Source: Roseiarcus sp963765375
GTDB taxonomy: Bacteria > Pseudomonadota > Alphaproteobacteria > Rhizobiales > Beijerinckiaceae
Direction: 5' to 3'
Assembly: GCA_963765375.1 (NCBI GenBank)
Contig: CAVXVZ010000002.1
Span: 141,207-205,206 of the forward strand
Length of the DNA: 64,000 nt
Shown here piece after piece: positions 9,713 through 19,283 of the stretch; positions within the stretch are counted from its first letter, which is position 1, and every line of letters begins with the position of its first letter. The position numbers were made by a program, and so were the translations under genes. Below the pieces are notes generated by a model. It did no database searches. It worked only from the letters and a program-made list of their open reading frames with translations, and had not been told where the DNA came from.

Positions 9713-11126
9713 GTGAGTTTAACCTCGCCGCTGTTCTATATCGCCCTCGTTCCGGCGGCTGGCGCTTTTTCTATCTGCTCCCTGGCCGCTGGCGGGCGGC
9801 TTATCTCCTCGCCCTGTCCTACGCATTTTACGCGCTTTCAAGCCGAATTTATCTGATGCTTGCTGATCGTCGCCTCGGCCGCCGTCTATGCTATCGGGCT
9901 CGCCATTGCGAAGAGTAGCGACGACGGAGACGAAGCAGGCGTATATGGCCGCTAGGGGTCGCCGCTCGATCGCCGCGCGTGATCCTGGCTCGTTCAAGGC
10001 TGCAGGGGCCTGGCGCGGTTTTCTGCTCCCGCTCGGCGTCTCCTTTTATACGTTCAAATTGATCTCCTATCTCATCGAAATCTACTGGGACGATGAGGCA
10101 GTCGAGCGCGATCCAGTCGTATTCTTTCTGTTTCCAGCCTTCTTTCCACAAATTGTCAGCGGGCCGATCCAGAGGCCGGAGCCGTTCTTCGCCCAGATGC
10201 GCGACGTCATGGGCGAAGACCTTCGACCTCGATCAAGTCGAAAAGGGATTTCGGCTTCATCCTGGGCGGGCTGATGATGAAGCTGCTGGTCGGCAACCGC
10301 CTGGCCGCTTTCATCGCGCCGATCGACAAAGCCCACGCCAGACTATTCCTATTCGATCGTGTTGACGACGGTCGCCTGCTACACGTTGCAGCTCTACGCG
10401 GATTTCGCCGGCTATACGAACATTGCGCTCGGCGTCGGCAAGCTCTTCCGCATCGAGGGACCGCCCAACTTCAACGCCCCATTCGCCGCGGTCAACATTC
10501 AGGAGATGTGGCGCCGCTGGCATATGAGTTTGACCACCTGGGTCACGGACTATCTGTTCACGCCGCTGTCGATGTCGCTGCGCGATCTCGGCCAGACCGG
10601 CCTCGTCCTGTGCATCATATTGAACATGGTCATCATTGGCCTTTGGCATGGCCTCACGCTCAACTTTCTCGTTTTCGGTCTTCTGCACGGCGTCTTTGTC
10701 GCCGCCACAGCGCTGATCGTGATGGCTCGCCGGCGCCGCAGACGCGGAGGCGCGAAGCCGGGGTCGGGCGCGAATTGGCCGGCGGCGCTCGGCGGCATGA
10801 TCCTGACCTTCGCACTGATGAGCTTTTCACAGATCTTCTGGCATTCCCCAACCTGGAGCCAGGCCACGTCGATCCTTGCGCAGATTACCGGCGTCGCGGC
10901 GAGCGGGTCGACGGGGTGGTCGACCATGCCGCTCAACCTGATCGCGCCCGCCTGGATCTGCCTGGGGATCGCCCTTTATGTCGGCGCAGGCGCGCCCGGC
11001 GCACAGGCGCTCGCACAATCGGCCCGCCGCGCGGTCCCGCAGTGGGTGCAGTACGCCTTCTGCCTGCTCCTGTTGTGGGTCTTTTCGATCCCAGGAAGCG
11101 GACGCTTTGTCTACGAACAATTCTGA
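9713..11126 (+). pseudogene. Second MBOAT-family O-acyltransferase, frameshifted in its first half
   Basis: GTG at 9713 begins a hydrophobic chain, SLTSPLFYIALVPAAGAF, which changes frame near 9772 and several times up to about 10350. Recognisable pieces are GFLLPLGVSFYTFKLISYLI (about 10018), FFLFPAFFPQIVSGPIQRPE (10120) and a long clean stretch from 10359. The clean part holds LYADFAGYTNIALGVGKLF, MWRRWHMSLTTWVTDYLFTP and IIGLWHGLTLNFLVFGLLHG with the conserved MBOAT His. It ends at 11126 with FVYEQF. It is polytopic and its role is parallel to that of the left-arm MBOAT. It follows its ACP with no gap, so the right arm is a single operon: FkbH, ACP, MBOAT, VOC. Confidence 0.82.
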
Positions 11127-11140
11127 CGGGAACCGGGGAA

Positions 11141-11580
11141 TGAGCGCGCATCTGTCGCCGAACAAATGGGGGCTGGTCTTTCACCACCTCGGATTGGCGG
11201 CGAGCGACCCGGAGGCCGCGGCTAATTTCTTGGCTGGTTTGGGTTATCGGATCGGCCCGATGATCCTTGATCCGCTTCAAAACGCGCGGGTCGGGATTTG
11301 CGCGCACGACCACATGCCGGATGTCGAGATCATCACCCCGGGCGAAGGCGAGGGACCGCTCGACAAGCTGCTCAAGGCCCACAAGGACGGCCTCGTCTAC
11401 CACATGTGCTACACGTCCGCCGACCTCGACCGCTCGCTGGAGGCTCTCGAAGGAGACAGCCAATTGTCGGTCTATTCCGTTGCTCCGCCCAAGGAAGCCG
11501 TTCTCTTTGGCGGCAAGCGGGTGTCATTTTATCTGGTCGAAGGCGTTGGACTGATCGAGATCATTGACGAAGCGCGGTGA
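11141..11580 (+). CDS. VOC-family (glyoxalase/epimerase-like) protein
   Basis: This 146-residue protein begins MSAHLSPNKWGLVFHHLGLA with a GGGGA-type ribosome site just upstream. FHHLG near residue 15 and HMCYTSADLD near residue 88 follow the vicinal-oxygen-chelate pattern of metal-binding His residues seen in methylmalonyl-CoA epimerases; VEGVGLIEIID near the C-terminus supplies the expected Glu. It lies 14 bp after the second MBOAT and is probably co-transcribed. A role in processing the carrier-bound acyl group is an inference; the substrate is unknown. Confidence 0.75.
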
Positions 11581-11764
11581 ACCGATGCGGTTGGGCCTCG
11601 CGCCGCGATCACGCCGGAGCGACTGCGAACGCAGATGCACCAGGAACGAAGTCGCCGGCCTCGATTGCCTGGCGTTCTTGAGTCTTCTTGAAATCTCGGG
11701 CCCCGCCGAAGCGACGCCGGTCACAATCCCGCCGCGCCATGCTTTTCGAGGCAAGCGCGAAATC

Positions 11765-12745
11765 TCAGGCCCCGCGGCGGCAAAGAAGCCGTGCGTCCAG
11801 CGGTCTGCGCTCACCCGGTCGAGATGAAGACCGTCGGTCGTGTAGAAGTCCGTCCAGGTTTTCGGGCGTTACGAGCGGCAGGCCGACGCCTTTCGCGATC
11901 GCCTCGGCCTCGATCGTGCGGCCGTGCGCATAGGGAACATCGGTGAGAATCACGCATTTCCCTTGGGCAAATTGCTTTAGGAAATCAATCGCGTTCGCCG
12001 TGCTCTCCTTGACCCGGTCTTCATCGACGCTCCTATCGTAAATGGCCGCATTCTCGGGCTTGACCGGCTCCGCCTGAGGAATCCTGTAATATGCACCGGT
12101 CTCGCGGGAGCGGAATACGACATATCGTCCTCCGCAGAGCGCGGGAAACCTCCCGCAAACGCGCCAGTGGATATTCTGCGAGAAGCGTTTCCACTCATAT
12201 CGGTTTTCCGCGCCTGAATCGTGCAGCACCGATTGCGCCGCCGCCGTCTCGTTTCGAGAAAAGAAATCGTCGACATTGATCACGAAGACGCTGGCGCGGG
12301 GATGCATCTTTCGCAGGAGGAACTCGTTGAAAACGATGTTCTCGCTGTAACTGAACCCCATCAGATAATACCGCGCCTTGGCGGCCGAGAACCAATCTTC
12401 CGTCGCCTGGTTGGACAATGCAATCTGGAGCTTGCTATTGCCGAGAAACAGTACGTCAGCGTTGGCGGCGTTTTCGAGCGAGGGCGGTTCGAGATTGAAC
12501 GCGAAGGCGGCGTGCTCGTAATCAGCATAGTTCCGGCCGTTGCAATAAGCCAGGTAGCGCGTGGCGCTATACCCTGCAGCCCCGCAAGCAAAGATGAACC
12601 GCGTCTTCAGCCAGTAGCCGTAAGATCCGACCGCAGCGATCAAGAGAACGCTGATATAAAGCTTGAGATTGTTGGCGAACACCCCTTCCCGAGGCTTGGC
12701 CAATGTTTGCGACGTCACAGACAGGTTCAACGCAGTCCTCTCCAT
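11765..12745 (-). pseudogene. Membrane-anchored SGNH/AlgX-like protein with C-terminal frameshift
   Basis: The protein has a short N-terminal cytoplasmic part, one membrane segment (LYISVLLIAAVGSYGYWL, residues about 30-47) and an extracytoplasmic body. DVLFLGNSKLQIA near residue 97 matches SGNH block I, with Ser as nucleophile. The end of the observed frame (DGLLHDRRSSSRPG) is not family-like. A one-base shift near 11833 gives DGLHLDRVSADRWTHGFFAA, restoring the catalytic Asp-x-x-His of block V. The shifted frame runs on to 11524 and would overlap the convergent VOC gene, so the true end is uncertain. Such proteins (AlgX/AlgJ, DltD) partner MBOAT acyltransferases. Its position beside the MBOAT locus fits acyl transfer to a surface polymer. 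Confidence 0.7.
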
Positions 12746-13123
12746 ATCCGATGTCAGAGCAGCGTATGGTGACGGTTTTTTGACGGACGATCCGCGGCCG
12801 AATTCCTTGGCGCGGCCCCCAACTCAGATGCATTGCACGGACTGCCTAGCAAAGACCATACCGGCCGATCGCAACACGCCGCTCAAACCACATTTGGGTC
12901 ACGCAAGAGCATAGGGTCCGATTCTCGTCAAGTCCACAACGGAAACCATGTGCCTCCGTGCGGTAAGGCGCGCCGACCATGACCTGCCTGCTTGCGGCTG
13001 CCGTTGGGAGATTCTGTTCAACAAAGAATAATTGGGTTGGGTTGCGGGCAGATTATTTAGCGGTTACAATAATCAACAGGCGGCGGGTGGCGATTATCGG
13101 CGACTTACTGTTCGGGAGAAGGT
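12746..13123. other. Intergenic region, no gene seen
   Basis: About 380 bases between the divergent SGNH-like and cytochrome c556-like genes. It is somewhat richer in A/T around 13020-13080. No RNA gene, repeat or clear promoter was recognised. Confidence 0.4.
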
Positions 13124-13563
13124 CATGAAACGCTTGACGACTGTGGTAATTGCCTTGGCCTGCGGCGTCGGCGCGGTTTGGGCCGACACCGATCCGATCG
13201 CCGAGCGGCGCGCGCTCATGAAGAACGACGGCATGGCGGCGAAGAAGATGTTCGACATGTCGAAGGGGACCATTCCGTTCGATCTAACGACAGTGCAGGA
13301 ACTCGTTGAAGACGCTCTATGAGGGCGCATCCAAATCGGCGGCGCTCTTTCCGGACAACAGCAAGACCGGCGGCGGCACGGCGGCGCTGCCTGCTATATG
13401 GGAAAACAAGGCCGACTTCGAGGCCCGCTTCGCCAAATTCGGCAAGGACGTCGCCGCAGCCCAGGCGGGCATCGTCGATGAGGCGAGCTTCAAGAAGCTC
13501 GCGCCGGCGGTGTTCAAGAATTGCGGCGGCTGTCACGAGCTCTACAAGGCCAAGAGCGGCTGA
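13124..13563 (+). pseudogene. Cytochrome c556/c'-type protein with a frameshift
   Basis: The chain starts with a signal peptide, MKRLTTVVIALACGVGAVWA, and continues ERRALMKNDGMAAKKMFDM. It then shifts frame near 13298. The second frame reads LKTLYEGASKSAALFPDNSK and ends FKNCGGCHELYKAKSG at 13563. CGGCH near the C-terminus is the haem-c attachment site in the position usual for class II cytochromes c. Together the two pieces have the normal length of about 146 residues. A single-base indel is the only defect, so this may be a sequencing error. It lies 23 bp before a di-haem cytochrome gene, probably in one operon, and acts as a periplasmic electron carrier. Confidence 0.82.
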
Positions 13564-13586
13564 CATTCGAGCGCGCCCGCGCTCGA

Positions 13587-14507
13587 ATGAAGCGGATCGT
13601 TTCCGTCGTCGCGCTGCTGGTCGCCGCCGGCCTCGCGCTGGCATGGGTTCTGTCCGCGCCGAAACCTCGCTACGCCGAGGCGGGGTGGCAGGCGCTTGGC
13701 CTCGCCGGCGACCCTGCCGCCGGGCGGCTTGTGTTCTTCGCCGGCGGCTGTGAATCCTGCCACAAGTCGCCCGGTCAGGACGACCCTTTGCGGCTCGGCG
13801 GCGGGCTTGAACTCAAGACGCCATTCGGTTCGTTCTACCCGCCGAACATTTCGAGCGACCCGGTCGACGGGATCGGCGGCTGGCGCCCGGTCGACATCGC
13901 CAACGCCCTGCTGTCGGGCGTTTCCCGCGACGGAAAGAACCTCTACCCGTCTTTCCCCTACCCCTCTTACCAGCGGATGACGTCAAGTGACGTCGCCGAT
14001 CTCATCGCGTTCCTGCGGACTTTGCCGGCCGTTCGGGGCCGGGCGGCGGCGAATGATCTCGCGTTTCCCTTTTCCATTCGCCGCGCGGTGGGTCTGTGGA
14101 AGCTCCTCTATTTCGACAATGCCGGCCTTCGCCCCGACCCCTCGCAAAGCGGCCAATGGAACCGTGGCCGCTACCTCGTCGAGGGCCCCGGCCATTGCGG
14201 CGAATGTCACACCCCGCGCGGCCTTCCGGGTGAGACGGACCCGAGCCGGGCGCTCGCGGGCGCGCCTTTGCCCGACGGACACGGCAAGGCGGCGAATTTG
14301 AGAGGCGGAGACTTCCTCAACTGGACGGCCGCCGACATCGTGGAAGCCCTGACCAGCGGCTTCACCCCTTCGGGCGACGTCCTCGGCTCCGGCATGACCG
14401 CGGTGGTGCGCAATCTCGCCCGGTTGCCCGAGTCCGACCGCCAGGCGATCGCCGTCTATCTCAAGAGCCTCCCGCCCCTCGGCCCGCCCGCGCCGGCGAA
14501 GCCATAG
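13587..14507 (+). CDS. Di-haem c-type cytochrome
   Basis: This 306-residue protein has an N-terminal signal or anchor segment, MKRIVSVVALLVAAGLALAW, and two haem-c domains: CESCH near residue 56 and CGECH near 208. Each domain carries the later Met-containing helix (SYQRMTSSDVADLIAFLR near 125; GSGMTAVVRNLARL near 265). It resembles the cytochrome subunit of membrane-bound alcohol/gluconate dehydrogenases, which have three such domains, and other periplasmic di-haem cytochromes. It follows the c556-like gene closely. The partner enzyme is not adjacent; the PQQ dehydrogenase at the left edge is a possible, unproven donor. Confidence 0.85.
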   Translation: MKRIVSVVALLVAAGLALAWVLSAPKPRYAEAGWQALGLAGDPAAGRLVFFAGGCESCHKSPGQDDPLRLGGGLELKTPFGSFYPPNISSDPVDGIGGWRPVDIANALLSGVSRDGKNLYPSFPYPSYQRMTSSDVADLIAFLRTLPAVRGRAAANDLAFPFSIRRAVGLWKLLYFDNAGLRPDPSQSGQWNRGRYLVEGPGHCGECHTPRGLPGETDPSRALAGAPLPDGHGKAANLRGGDFLNWTAADIVEALTSGFTPSGDVLGSGMTAVVRNLARLPESDRQAIAVYLKSLPPLGPPAPAKP

Positions 14508-14855
14508 CTCGACATCGAATCGGGGCCGCGAGGTCGGTCCCGCCGATCCGTTTGGGTTTTCTTGGCTCGTGGCCGTTTGGCTCCGAAGACCCCCGCTTCT
14601 GACCTTTGGGTTGCCTTGGATTTCCTTGGATTCTCTCGTCCGAATCGAGACTTTTCAAAGGGTTGCGCGGCTTGAAGCGGGGTGGACTTTATCTTGCCGC
14701 TGTCGGAGCGATGGAACCGCCGGAACAGGAGCCCACAATCTTGTCACGTGGAAGGGCAGAAATGTTCATGGGGCGAGCTTACCCGTACTTCTGATTTTCC
14801 GCAAGAGATTGTCGTTCGACCTGTTCCCCTTTGGCCCCTGCCCTGGCGGCCCCGC
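14508..14855. other. Intergenic region, no gene seen
   Basis: About 350 bases between the convergent cytochrome and glycosyltransferase genes. No clear terminator hairpin, RNA or repeat was found. Confidence 0.4.
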
Positions 14856-16097
14856 TCAGCCGGCGCTCGGGCGGGCCGGCTTGACGGCGCCTCTTGACAG
14901 CGGCCCCGCCACCCGCTCGTAGGCGCCGACATACTTCCGCGCTTCGTTCTCCCACACGAAAGTCTCCGCCGAAAGTTTGGCCCCCGCCGCCGCCGAGCGC
15001 CGGCGAAGGTCGTCGTCCTCCATCAGGCGGAGGCAGGCGGAGGCGAGCCCCGACGGATCGAGCGTCGGCGCGTAGACGCCGGCTTCGCCGAGGAGCCGCC
15101 TGGTCTCCCGAAGGGGATAGCAGGCGGTCGGAATCCCCAGCGCGCAATATTCGAACACCTTGTTCATGCTCATCACGTCGTTGGCCTCGTTGAACGGATC
15201 GGGGATGACGCCGATGTCGAAGGCGCTGATATGCGCGAGCAGCCGCTCGCCGCTCAGATAGCCGGTGAAGCGCATGAAGTCTTCAACGCCAAGCGAGCTC
15301 GCAAGCGCCCGCACCGATTCGAGCGCCGGGCCGGAGCCGACGACGACGGCGGAAAAATCGCGAAACCCCTTGGCCTTGACCAGATCGGCGACCGCGCGCA
15401 CGAAATGATCGACGCCATCCTGCTCGTTGATGATGCCGAGATAGCCGAGCACGAACTTGCGCCCGCCATGCAGTCCGGGTTCGGGCTCGACGCGGTGGAT
15501 GCGCTTGCGGTCGGGCACGCCGTAGACGACCTCGACCAGCGATGGCGCCTTGCCGCCGCGGCTGACAGCCAGGTCCTTGAACGTCGCGTTGGCGGTGATG
15601 ACGAAATCCGCCATCGCGTAGCTCATCCGCTCGAAAAACATGAGCGCCCGATAGAGAAAGCCCTTGTGGCCATATTTGACGACGAACAGTTCGGGCCCGA
15701 CGTCGTGCTGGTCGAAGATGAACCTTTTGCCCATGAGCTTGAACGGGGCGGCGGCCAAAAAGATGAGATCGGGCGGATTGCAGGCCTGGATGATCGAAAA
15801 GCCGCGCTCGCGGTGAACCTTGATCAGAAGCCGGAATTCGTGAAGGAGCGCGGCCGAATATTCGCGGAAGTAAGCGAGCGCCCCGCGCCCCTCGGGCGGC
15901 AGCGCGTGCCGGTAGATCGCAATGTCGTCGATGACCTCGAACCGCTTCGGATAGGCCGCGTTGGCCGGGCAGATCACTGAGACCCGCCACCCGGCCCGGG
16001 CGAGGGCCTGGGCCTCCTGCCACACCCGCCGATCGAAGGGGACCGGCAGATTTTCGACGACGATGACACAGGATCGGGATTGACGCGGCGGCGGCAT
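14856..16097 (-). CDS. Glycosyltransferase family 4
   Basis: This 413-residue GT-B-fold enzyme has an N-terminal domain starting VIVVENLPVPFDRRVWQEAQ, the acceptor-side start typical of GT4 enzymes, and a Rossmann C-terminal domain from FVLGYLGIINEQDGVDHFV (about residue 225). The sugar-nucleotide site shows NKVFEYCALGIPTACY (about 330), the E-x7-type signature. It would transfer a sugar from an NDP donor to a lipid-linked or polysaccharide acceptor at the cytoplasmic membrane. It follows UDP-glucose dehydrogenase on the same strand after 96 bp, which suggests exopolysaccharide or capsule synthesis, perhaps with a uronic acid. Confidence 0.88.
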   Translation of the reverse strand: MPPPRQSRSCVIVVENLPVPFDRRVWQEAQALARAGWRVSVICPANAAYPKRFEVIDDIAIYRHALPPEGRGALAYFREYSAALLHEFRLLIKVHRERGFSIIQACNPPDLIFLAAAPFKLMGKRFIFDQHDVGPELFVVKYGHKGFLYRALMFFERMSYAMADFVITANATFKDLAVSRGGKAPSLVEVVYGVPDRKRIHRVEPEPGLHGGRKFVLGYLGIINEQDGVDHFVRAVADLVKAKGFRDFSAVVVGSGPALESVRALASSLGVEDFMRFTGYLSGERLLAHISAFDIGVIPDPFNEANDVMSMNKVFEYCALGIPTACYPLRETRRLLGEAGVYAPTLDPSGLASACLRLMEDDDLRRRSAAAGAKLSAETFVWENEARKYVGAYERVAGPLSRGAVKPARPSAG

Positions 16098-16193
16098 GGC
16101 GACTTTCGATTGCGGGTTTTGCGGGTTCGGTCAAGAATGGCGGCTCTGCTGCCGCCGCGCCATCGGGCCTGCGATGATGCTGACTGCGGCGCG

Positions 16194-17513
16194 TCAGCCC
16201 TCTCCGCCAAAGCCCCGACCGACGCAGACATAACGAAATCCGAGCGTCTTCATTGCCTTTATCGGATAGATGTTGCGCAGGTCGACGATGATCGGCGCGG
16301 CAAGGCAGGCTTTGACGCGCGCAAGGTCGAGGGCCCGGAACTCGTCCCATTCGGTGACAATCACCCCAGCGTCGGCGCCTTTGAGGCAGGCGTAGGCGTT
16401 CTTCGCGAACTCGATTCCGGGCAGTAGCGGTTTGGCCGTTCGAAGCCCTTCCGGATCATAGGCGACGACGCGAGCGCCCGCCGCTTGCAGCTCGGGGACG
16501 ATGACGAGACTGGGCGCGTCGCGCATGTCGTCGGTCTTGGGCTTGTAAGTGAGGCCGAGCACCGCGATCCGTTTTCCCGCGACCGAACCGCCGCATGCGG
16601 CCACGACCTTGGCGGCCATGGCCGTCTTGCGCTTGTCGTTGACGTCGACCAGCGTTTCGACCAGCCGGATCGGAGCCTTGGCGTCGGCGGCGAGCTTGGT
16701 CAGCGCCAGCGTATCCTTTGGAAAGCACGAGCCGCCGAAGCCTGGCCCGGGATTGAGGAACTTGCGGCCGATCCGGTCGTCGAGACCGATGCCGTGCGAC
16801 ACGTCCAGAACGTCGGCGCCGACACGTTCGCACAGGTCCGCGATCTCGTTTATGAAGGTGACCTTCATCGCCAGGAACACGTTGGCCGCATATTTGACCA
16901 TCTCCGAGCTGCGGCGGGACGTATAGACGATCGGTCCGCCATTGCGTTCGATGGGCTGGTAGATCTCGCGCATCACCTCGCGCGCGCGGTCGTCCTCGAC
17001 GCCGATGACCACCCGGTCGGGCCGCTTGAAATCGTGAATCGCCGCGCCCTCGCGCAGGAATTCCGGATTTGACACGACGGCGAACCTGTCGCGCGGCGCG
17101 CGCTCGGCGATGATGCGCTCGACCTCGTCCCCGGCGCCGATCGGGACGGTGGATTTCACGACGACGACGGTGAAGTCCTCGATGACGCCGGCTATGTCGC
17201 GGGCCGCGTCGTGCACGAAGCGCATGTCGGCCGAGCCGACCTCGGCCAGCGACGGCGTGCCGACAGCGATGAAGATCGCCTGCGCCCCGCGCCCGGCCTC
17301 CTTGAGGCTGGTCGTGAATGCGAGCCGCCCGGCGCTTTGATTGGCCAGGACCAATTCGCTCAAGCCTGGCTCATAGATCGGAACGCGCCCTTCGCGCAGA
17401 CCCGCCACTTTGCTCTCGTCGACCTCGACGCAAACCACTTCGTGGCCGAAATCGGCGAGACAAGCCCCTGATACAAGCCCGACATAGCCGGCCCCGATCA
17501 TTACGATGCGCAT
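16194..17513 (-). CDS. ugd: UDP-glucose 6-dehydrogenase
   Basis: This 439-residue enzyme oxidises UDP-glucose to UDP-glucuronate with two NAD+. The start MRIVMIGAGYVGLVSGACLA carries the NAD-binding GxGYVG. The catalytic Cys is in GFGGSCFPKDT near residue 260, with the upstream helix KVTFINEIADLCE and the C-terminal GLTYKPKTDDMRDAPS domain in order. The start at 17513 is chosen over one five codons upstream because GGGGTCC lies at good spacing. The length is normal. It supplies precursor for the adjacent GT4 gene or for other acidic polysaccharides. Confidence 0.95.
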   Translation of the reverse strand: MRIVMIGAGYVGLVSGACLADFGHEVVCVEVDESKVAGLREGRVPIYEPGLSELVLANQSAGRLAFTTSLKEAGRGAQAIFIAVGTPSLAEVGSADMRFVHDAARDIAGVIEDFTVVVVKSTVPIGAGDEVERIIAERAPRDRFAVVSNPEFLREGAAIHDFKRPDRVVIGVEDDRAREVMREIYQPIERNGGPIVYTSRRSSEMVKYAANVFLAMKVTFINEIADLCERVGADVLDVSHGIGLDDRIGRKFLNPGPGFGGSCFPKDTLALTKLAADAKAPIRLVETLVDVNDKRKTAMAAKVVAACGGSVAGKRIAVLGLTYKPKTDDMRDAPSLVIVPELQAAGARVVAYDPEGLRTAKPLLPGIEFAKNAYACLKGADAGVIVTEWDEFRALDLARVKACLAAPIIVDLRNIYPIKAMKTLGFRYVCVGRGFGGEG

Positions 17514-17790
17514 CAAGCGGACCCCCATCCCATTGCCGCAGCCATGGCGCCGCCACGTCGCCCGTGACGGCGCGACATCCGAACTGATTTCCTCCGAACG
17601 CCAATATCGAGGACCCTGGCGACTGGTCGTGATCCGCTCGAGCCGCGCTGAAAGCGCGGTCTCCGCTCGCCCGGTCGCGCGCCCGCGGGCACACGTCCGA
17701 CGACGAAACGCGGCGATTGACGCGCCTTATACACGCCGTTAAGCGGGTCCGCCATCGCTCTCCCTCGATGCGCCGGTTCAACGGACGGAC

Positions 17791-18756
17791 ATGGCAGTCT
17801 ACACCGAAGTCTCGGACGACGCGCTGCGCGCCTTTGTCGCCCTCTATGAGATCGGCGAGGTGACTTCGTTCAAGGGCATCGCCGAAGGCGTCGAGAACTC
17901 CAACTTCCTGATGCGAACGGCGAGCGGTCAATATATCCTCACCCTATACGAGAAGCGGGTGAAAGCGGAGGATTTGCCTTTCTTCATTGGGCTGATGGAG
18001 CATTTGGCTCAACGCGGCGTCACCTGTCCTCAACCGGTCCGCAACCGCGCCGGCTCCGCGCTTGGCGAGCTCGCCGGCCGGCCGGCGACGATCGTCACGT
18101 TCCTCGACGGCTTGTGGATTCGCCGGCCGAACGTTCGCCATTGCGGCGAGGTCGGGGAAGCGCTGGCGCGCATGCATCTGGCCGGCGCCGGCTTCCCGTT
18201 GAAGCGCGCCAATGCGCTCTCGCTCGAAGGCTGGCGATCCCTGTTGCGCGCCGCGGAAGCGCGCGCGGACGAGGTCGCCTCGCATCTGAGCGAGGAAAGC
18301 GCCACGGAGATGGCGTTTCTCGCGGCTCACTGGCCGAGGGATTTGCCAAACGGCGTCATTCATGCCGATCTTTTCAACGACAACGTGTTCTTTCTCGGCG
18401 AGAAACTCTCCGGCCTCATCGACTTCTATTTCGCCTGCAACGACGCGCTCGCCTACGATCTGGCGATTTGCCTCAGCGCTTGGTGTTTCGAACCCGACAA
18501 CCAGTTCAACGTTTCAAAGGGGCGGGCGATGATCGCCGGCTACGAGCGATTGCGGCCGCTCGGCGAGGCGGAGATCGCCGCCCTGCCGCTGCTCGCGCGG
18601 GGCGCGGCGCTACGCTTCATGCTGACGCGGCTCGTCGACTGGCTGAACGTGCCGGCGGGGGCGAAGGTCGCGCCGAAAAATCCGCTCGAATATCGCGACA
18701 AATTGCGCTTCCACCAACGGGTGAGGTCGGCCGCCGACTATGGGCTCATGCGGTGA
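17791..18756 (+). CDS. thrB: Homoserine kinase (ThrB2, choline-kinase-like fold)
   Basis: This 321-residue cytoplasmic enzyme phosphorylates homoserine in threonine synthesis. It belongs to the aminoglycoside/choline-kinase-like group used by alphaproteobacteria, not to the GHMP group. The family start MAVYTEVSDDALRAFVALYEIG, the phosphate loop area GIAEGVENSNFLM, the catalytic loop VIHADLFNDNVFF (Asp near residue 193) and LIDFYFACNDALAYDLAI (metal-binding Asp) are all intact. Its TGA overlaps the GTG start of rnhA by four bases, so the two are translationally coupled, a conserved pairing in this group. Confidence 0.93.
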   Translation: MAVYTEVSDDALRAFVALYEIGEVTSFKGIAEGVENSNFLMRTASGQYILTLYEKRVKAEDLPFFIGLMEHLAQRGVTCPQPVRNRAGSALGELAGRPATIVTFLDGLWIRRPNVRHCGEVGEALARMHLAGAGFPLKRANALSLEGWRSLLRAAEARADEVASHLSEESATEMAFLAAHWPRDLPNGVIHADLFNDNVFFLGEKLSGLIDFYFACNDALAYDLAICLSAWCFEPDNQFNVSKGRAMIAGYERLRPLGEAEIAALPLLARGAALRFMLTRLVDWLNVPAGAKVAPKNPLEYRDKLRFHQRVRSAADYGLMR

Positions 18757-19193
18757 GCCAACGCGTCTCGATCTGGACCGACGGGGCCTGCTCCGGCAAC
18801 CCGGGTCCAGGCGGCTGGGGCGCCGTTCTGCGCTATGGCGGCCATGAAAAGGAACTCAAGGGCGGCGAGGCGTTCACCACCAACAATCGTATGGAGCTCA
18901 CCGCGGCGATCGAATCGCTCCAGTCCTTGAACCGGGCATGCGACGTGAGCCTCCATACCGATTCGCAATATTTGCGCGGCGGCGTCACGAGTTGGATCGA
19001 CGCCTGGAAGGCCAACGGCTGGCGGACAGCAGCGAGAAAGCCGGTCAAGAACGAGGACCTCTGGCGTCGGCTGGACGCGGCCGCCGAGCGGCACAGGATC
19101 GAGTGGTTCTGGGTCAAAGGCCACGCGGAGGACAAAATGAACGTCCGCGCCGACAAGCTCGCCCGCGAGGGCATGGCGGAGTTCAAGCGTTAG
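18753..19193 (+). CDS. rnhA: Ribonuclease HI
   Basis: This 146-residue enzyme cleaves RNA in RNA-DNA hybrids. The four acidic catalytic residues are present: Asp in WTDGACSGNPGPGG, Glu in NNRMELTAAIES, Asp in HTDSQYLRGG and Asp in MNVRADKLAREG, with the catalytic-loop His in WVKGHAEDK. The start is GTG at 18753 inside the thrB stop (GTGA overlap). No ATG is available that keeps the first catalytic strand. Length and order are normal. Confidence 0.95.
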   Translation: MSQRVSIWTDGACSGNPGPGGWGAVLRYGGHEKELKGGEAFTTNNRMELTAAIESLQSLNRACDVSLHTDSQYLRGGVTSWIDAWKANGWRTAARKPVKNEDLWRRLDAAAERHRIEWFWVKGHAEDKMNVRADKLAREGMAEFKR

Positions 19194-19283
19194 CGATGGG
19201 GACCCGTGACAGCGCGGCTTGCTTCAATTCCCCCGGCGGAAGAAAGCGCCCGGCGCCGATCGCTCACTTCGTTGGCCCGAAGC

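Noticed and set aside
18114..19193. A 359-residue frame ending in RNase HI
   Set aside because: The first 213 codons overlap thrB in another frame; RNase HI starts at the GTG overlapping the thrB stop.
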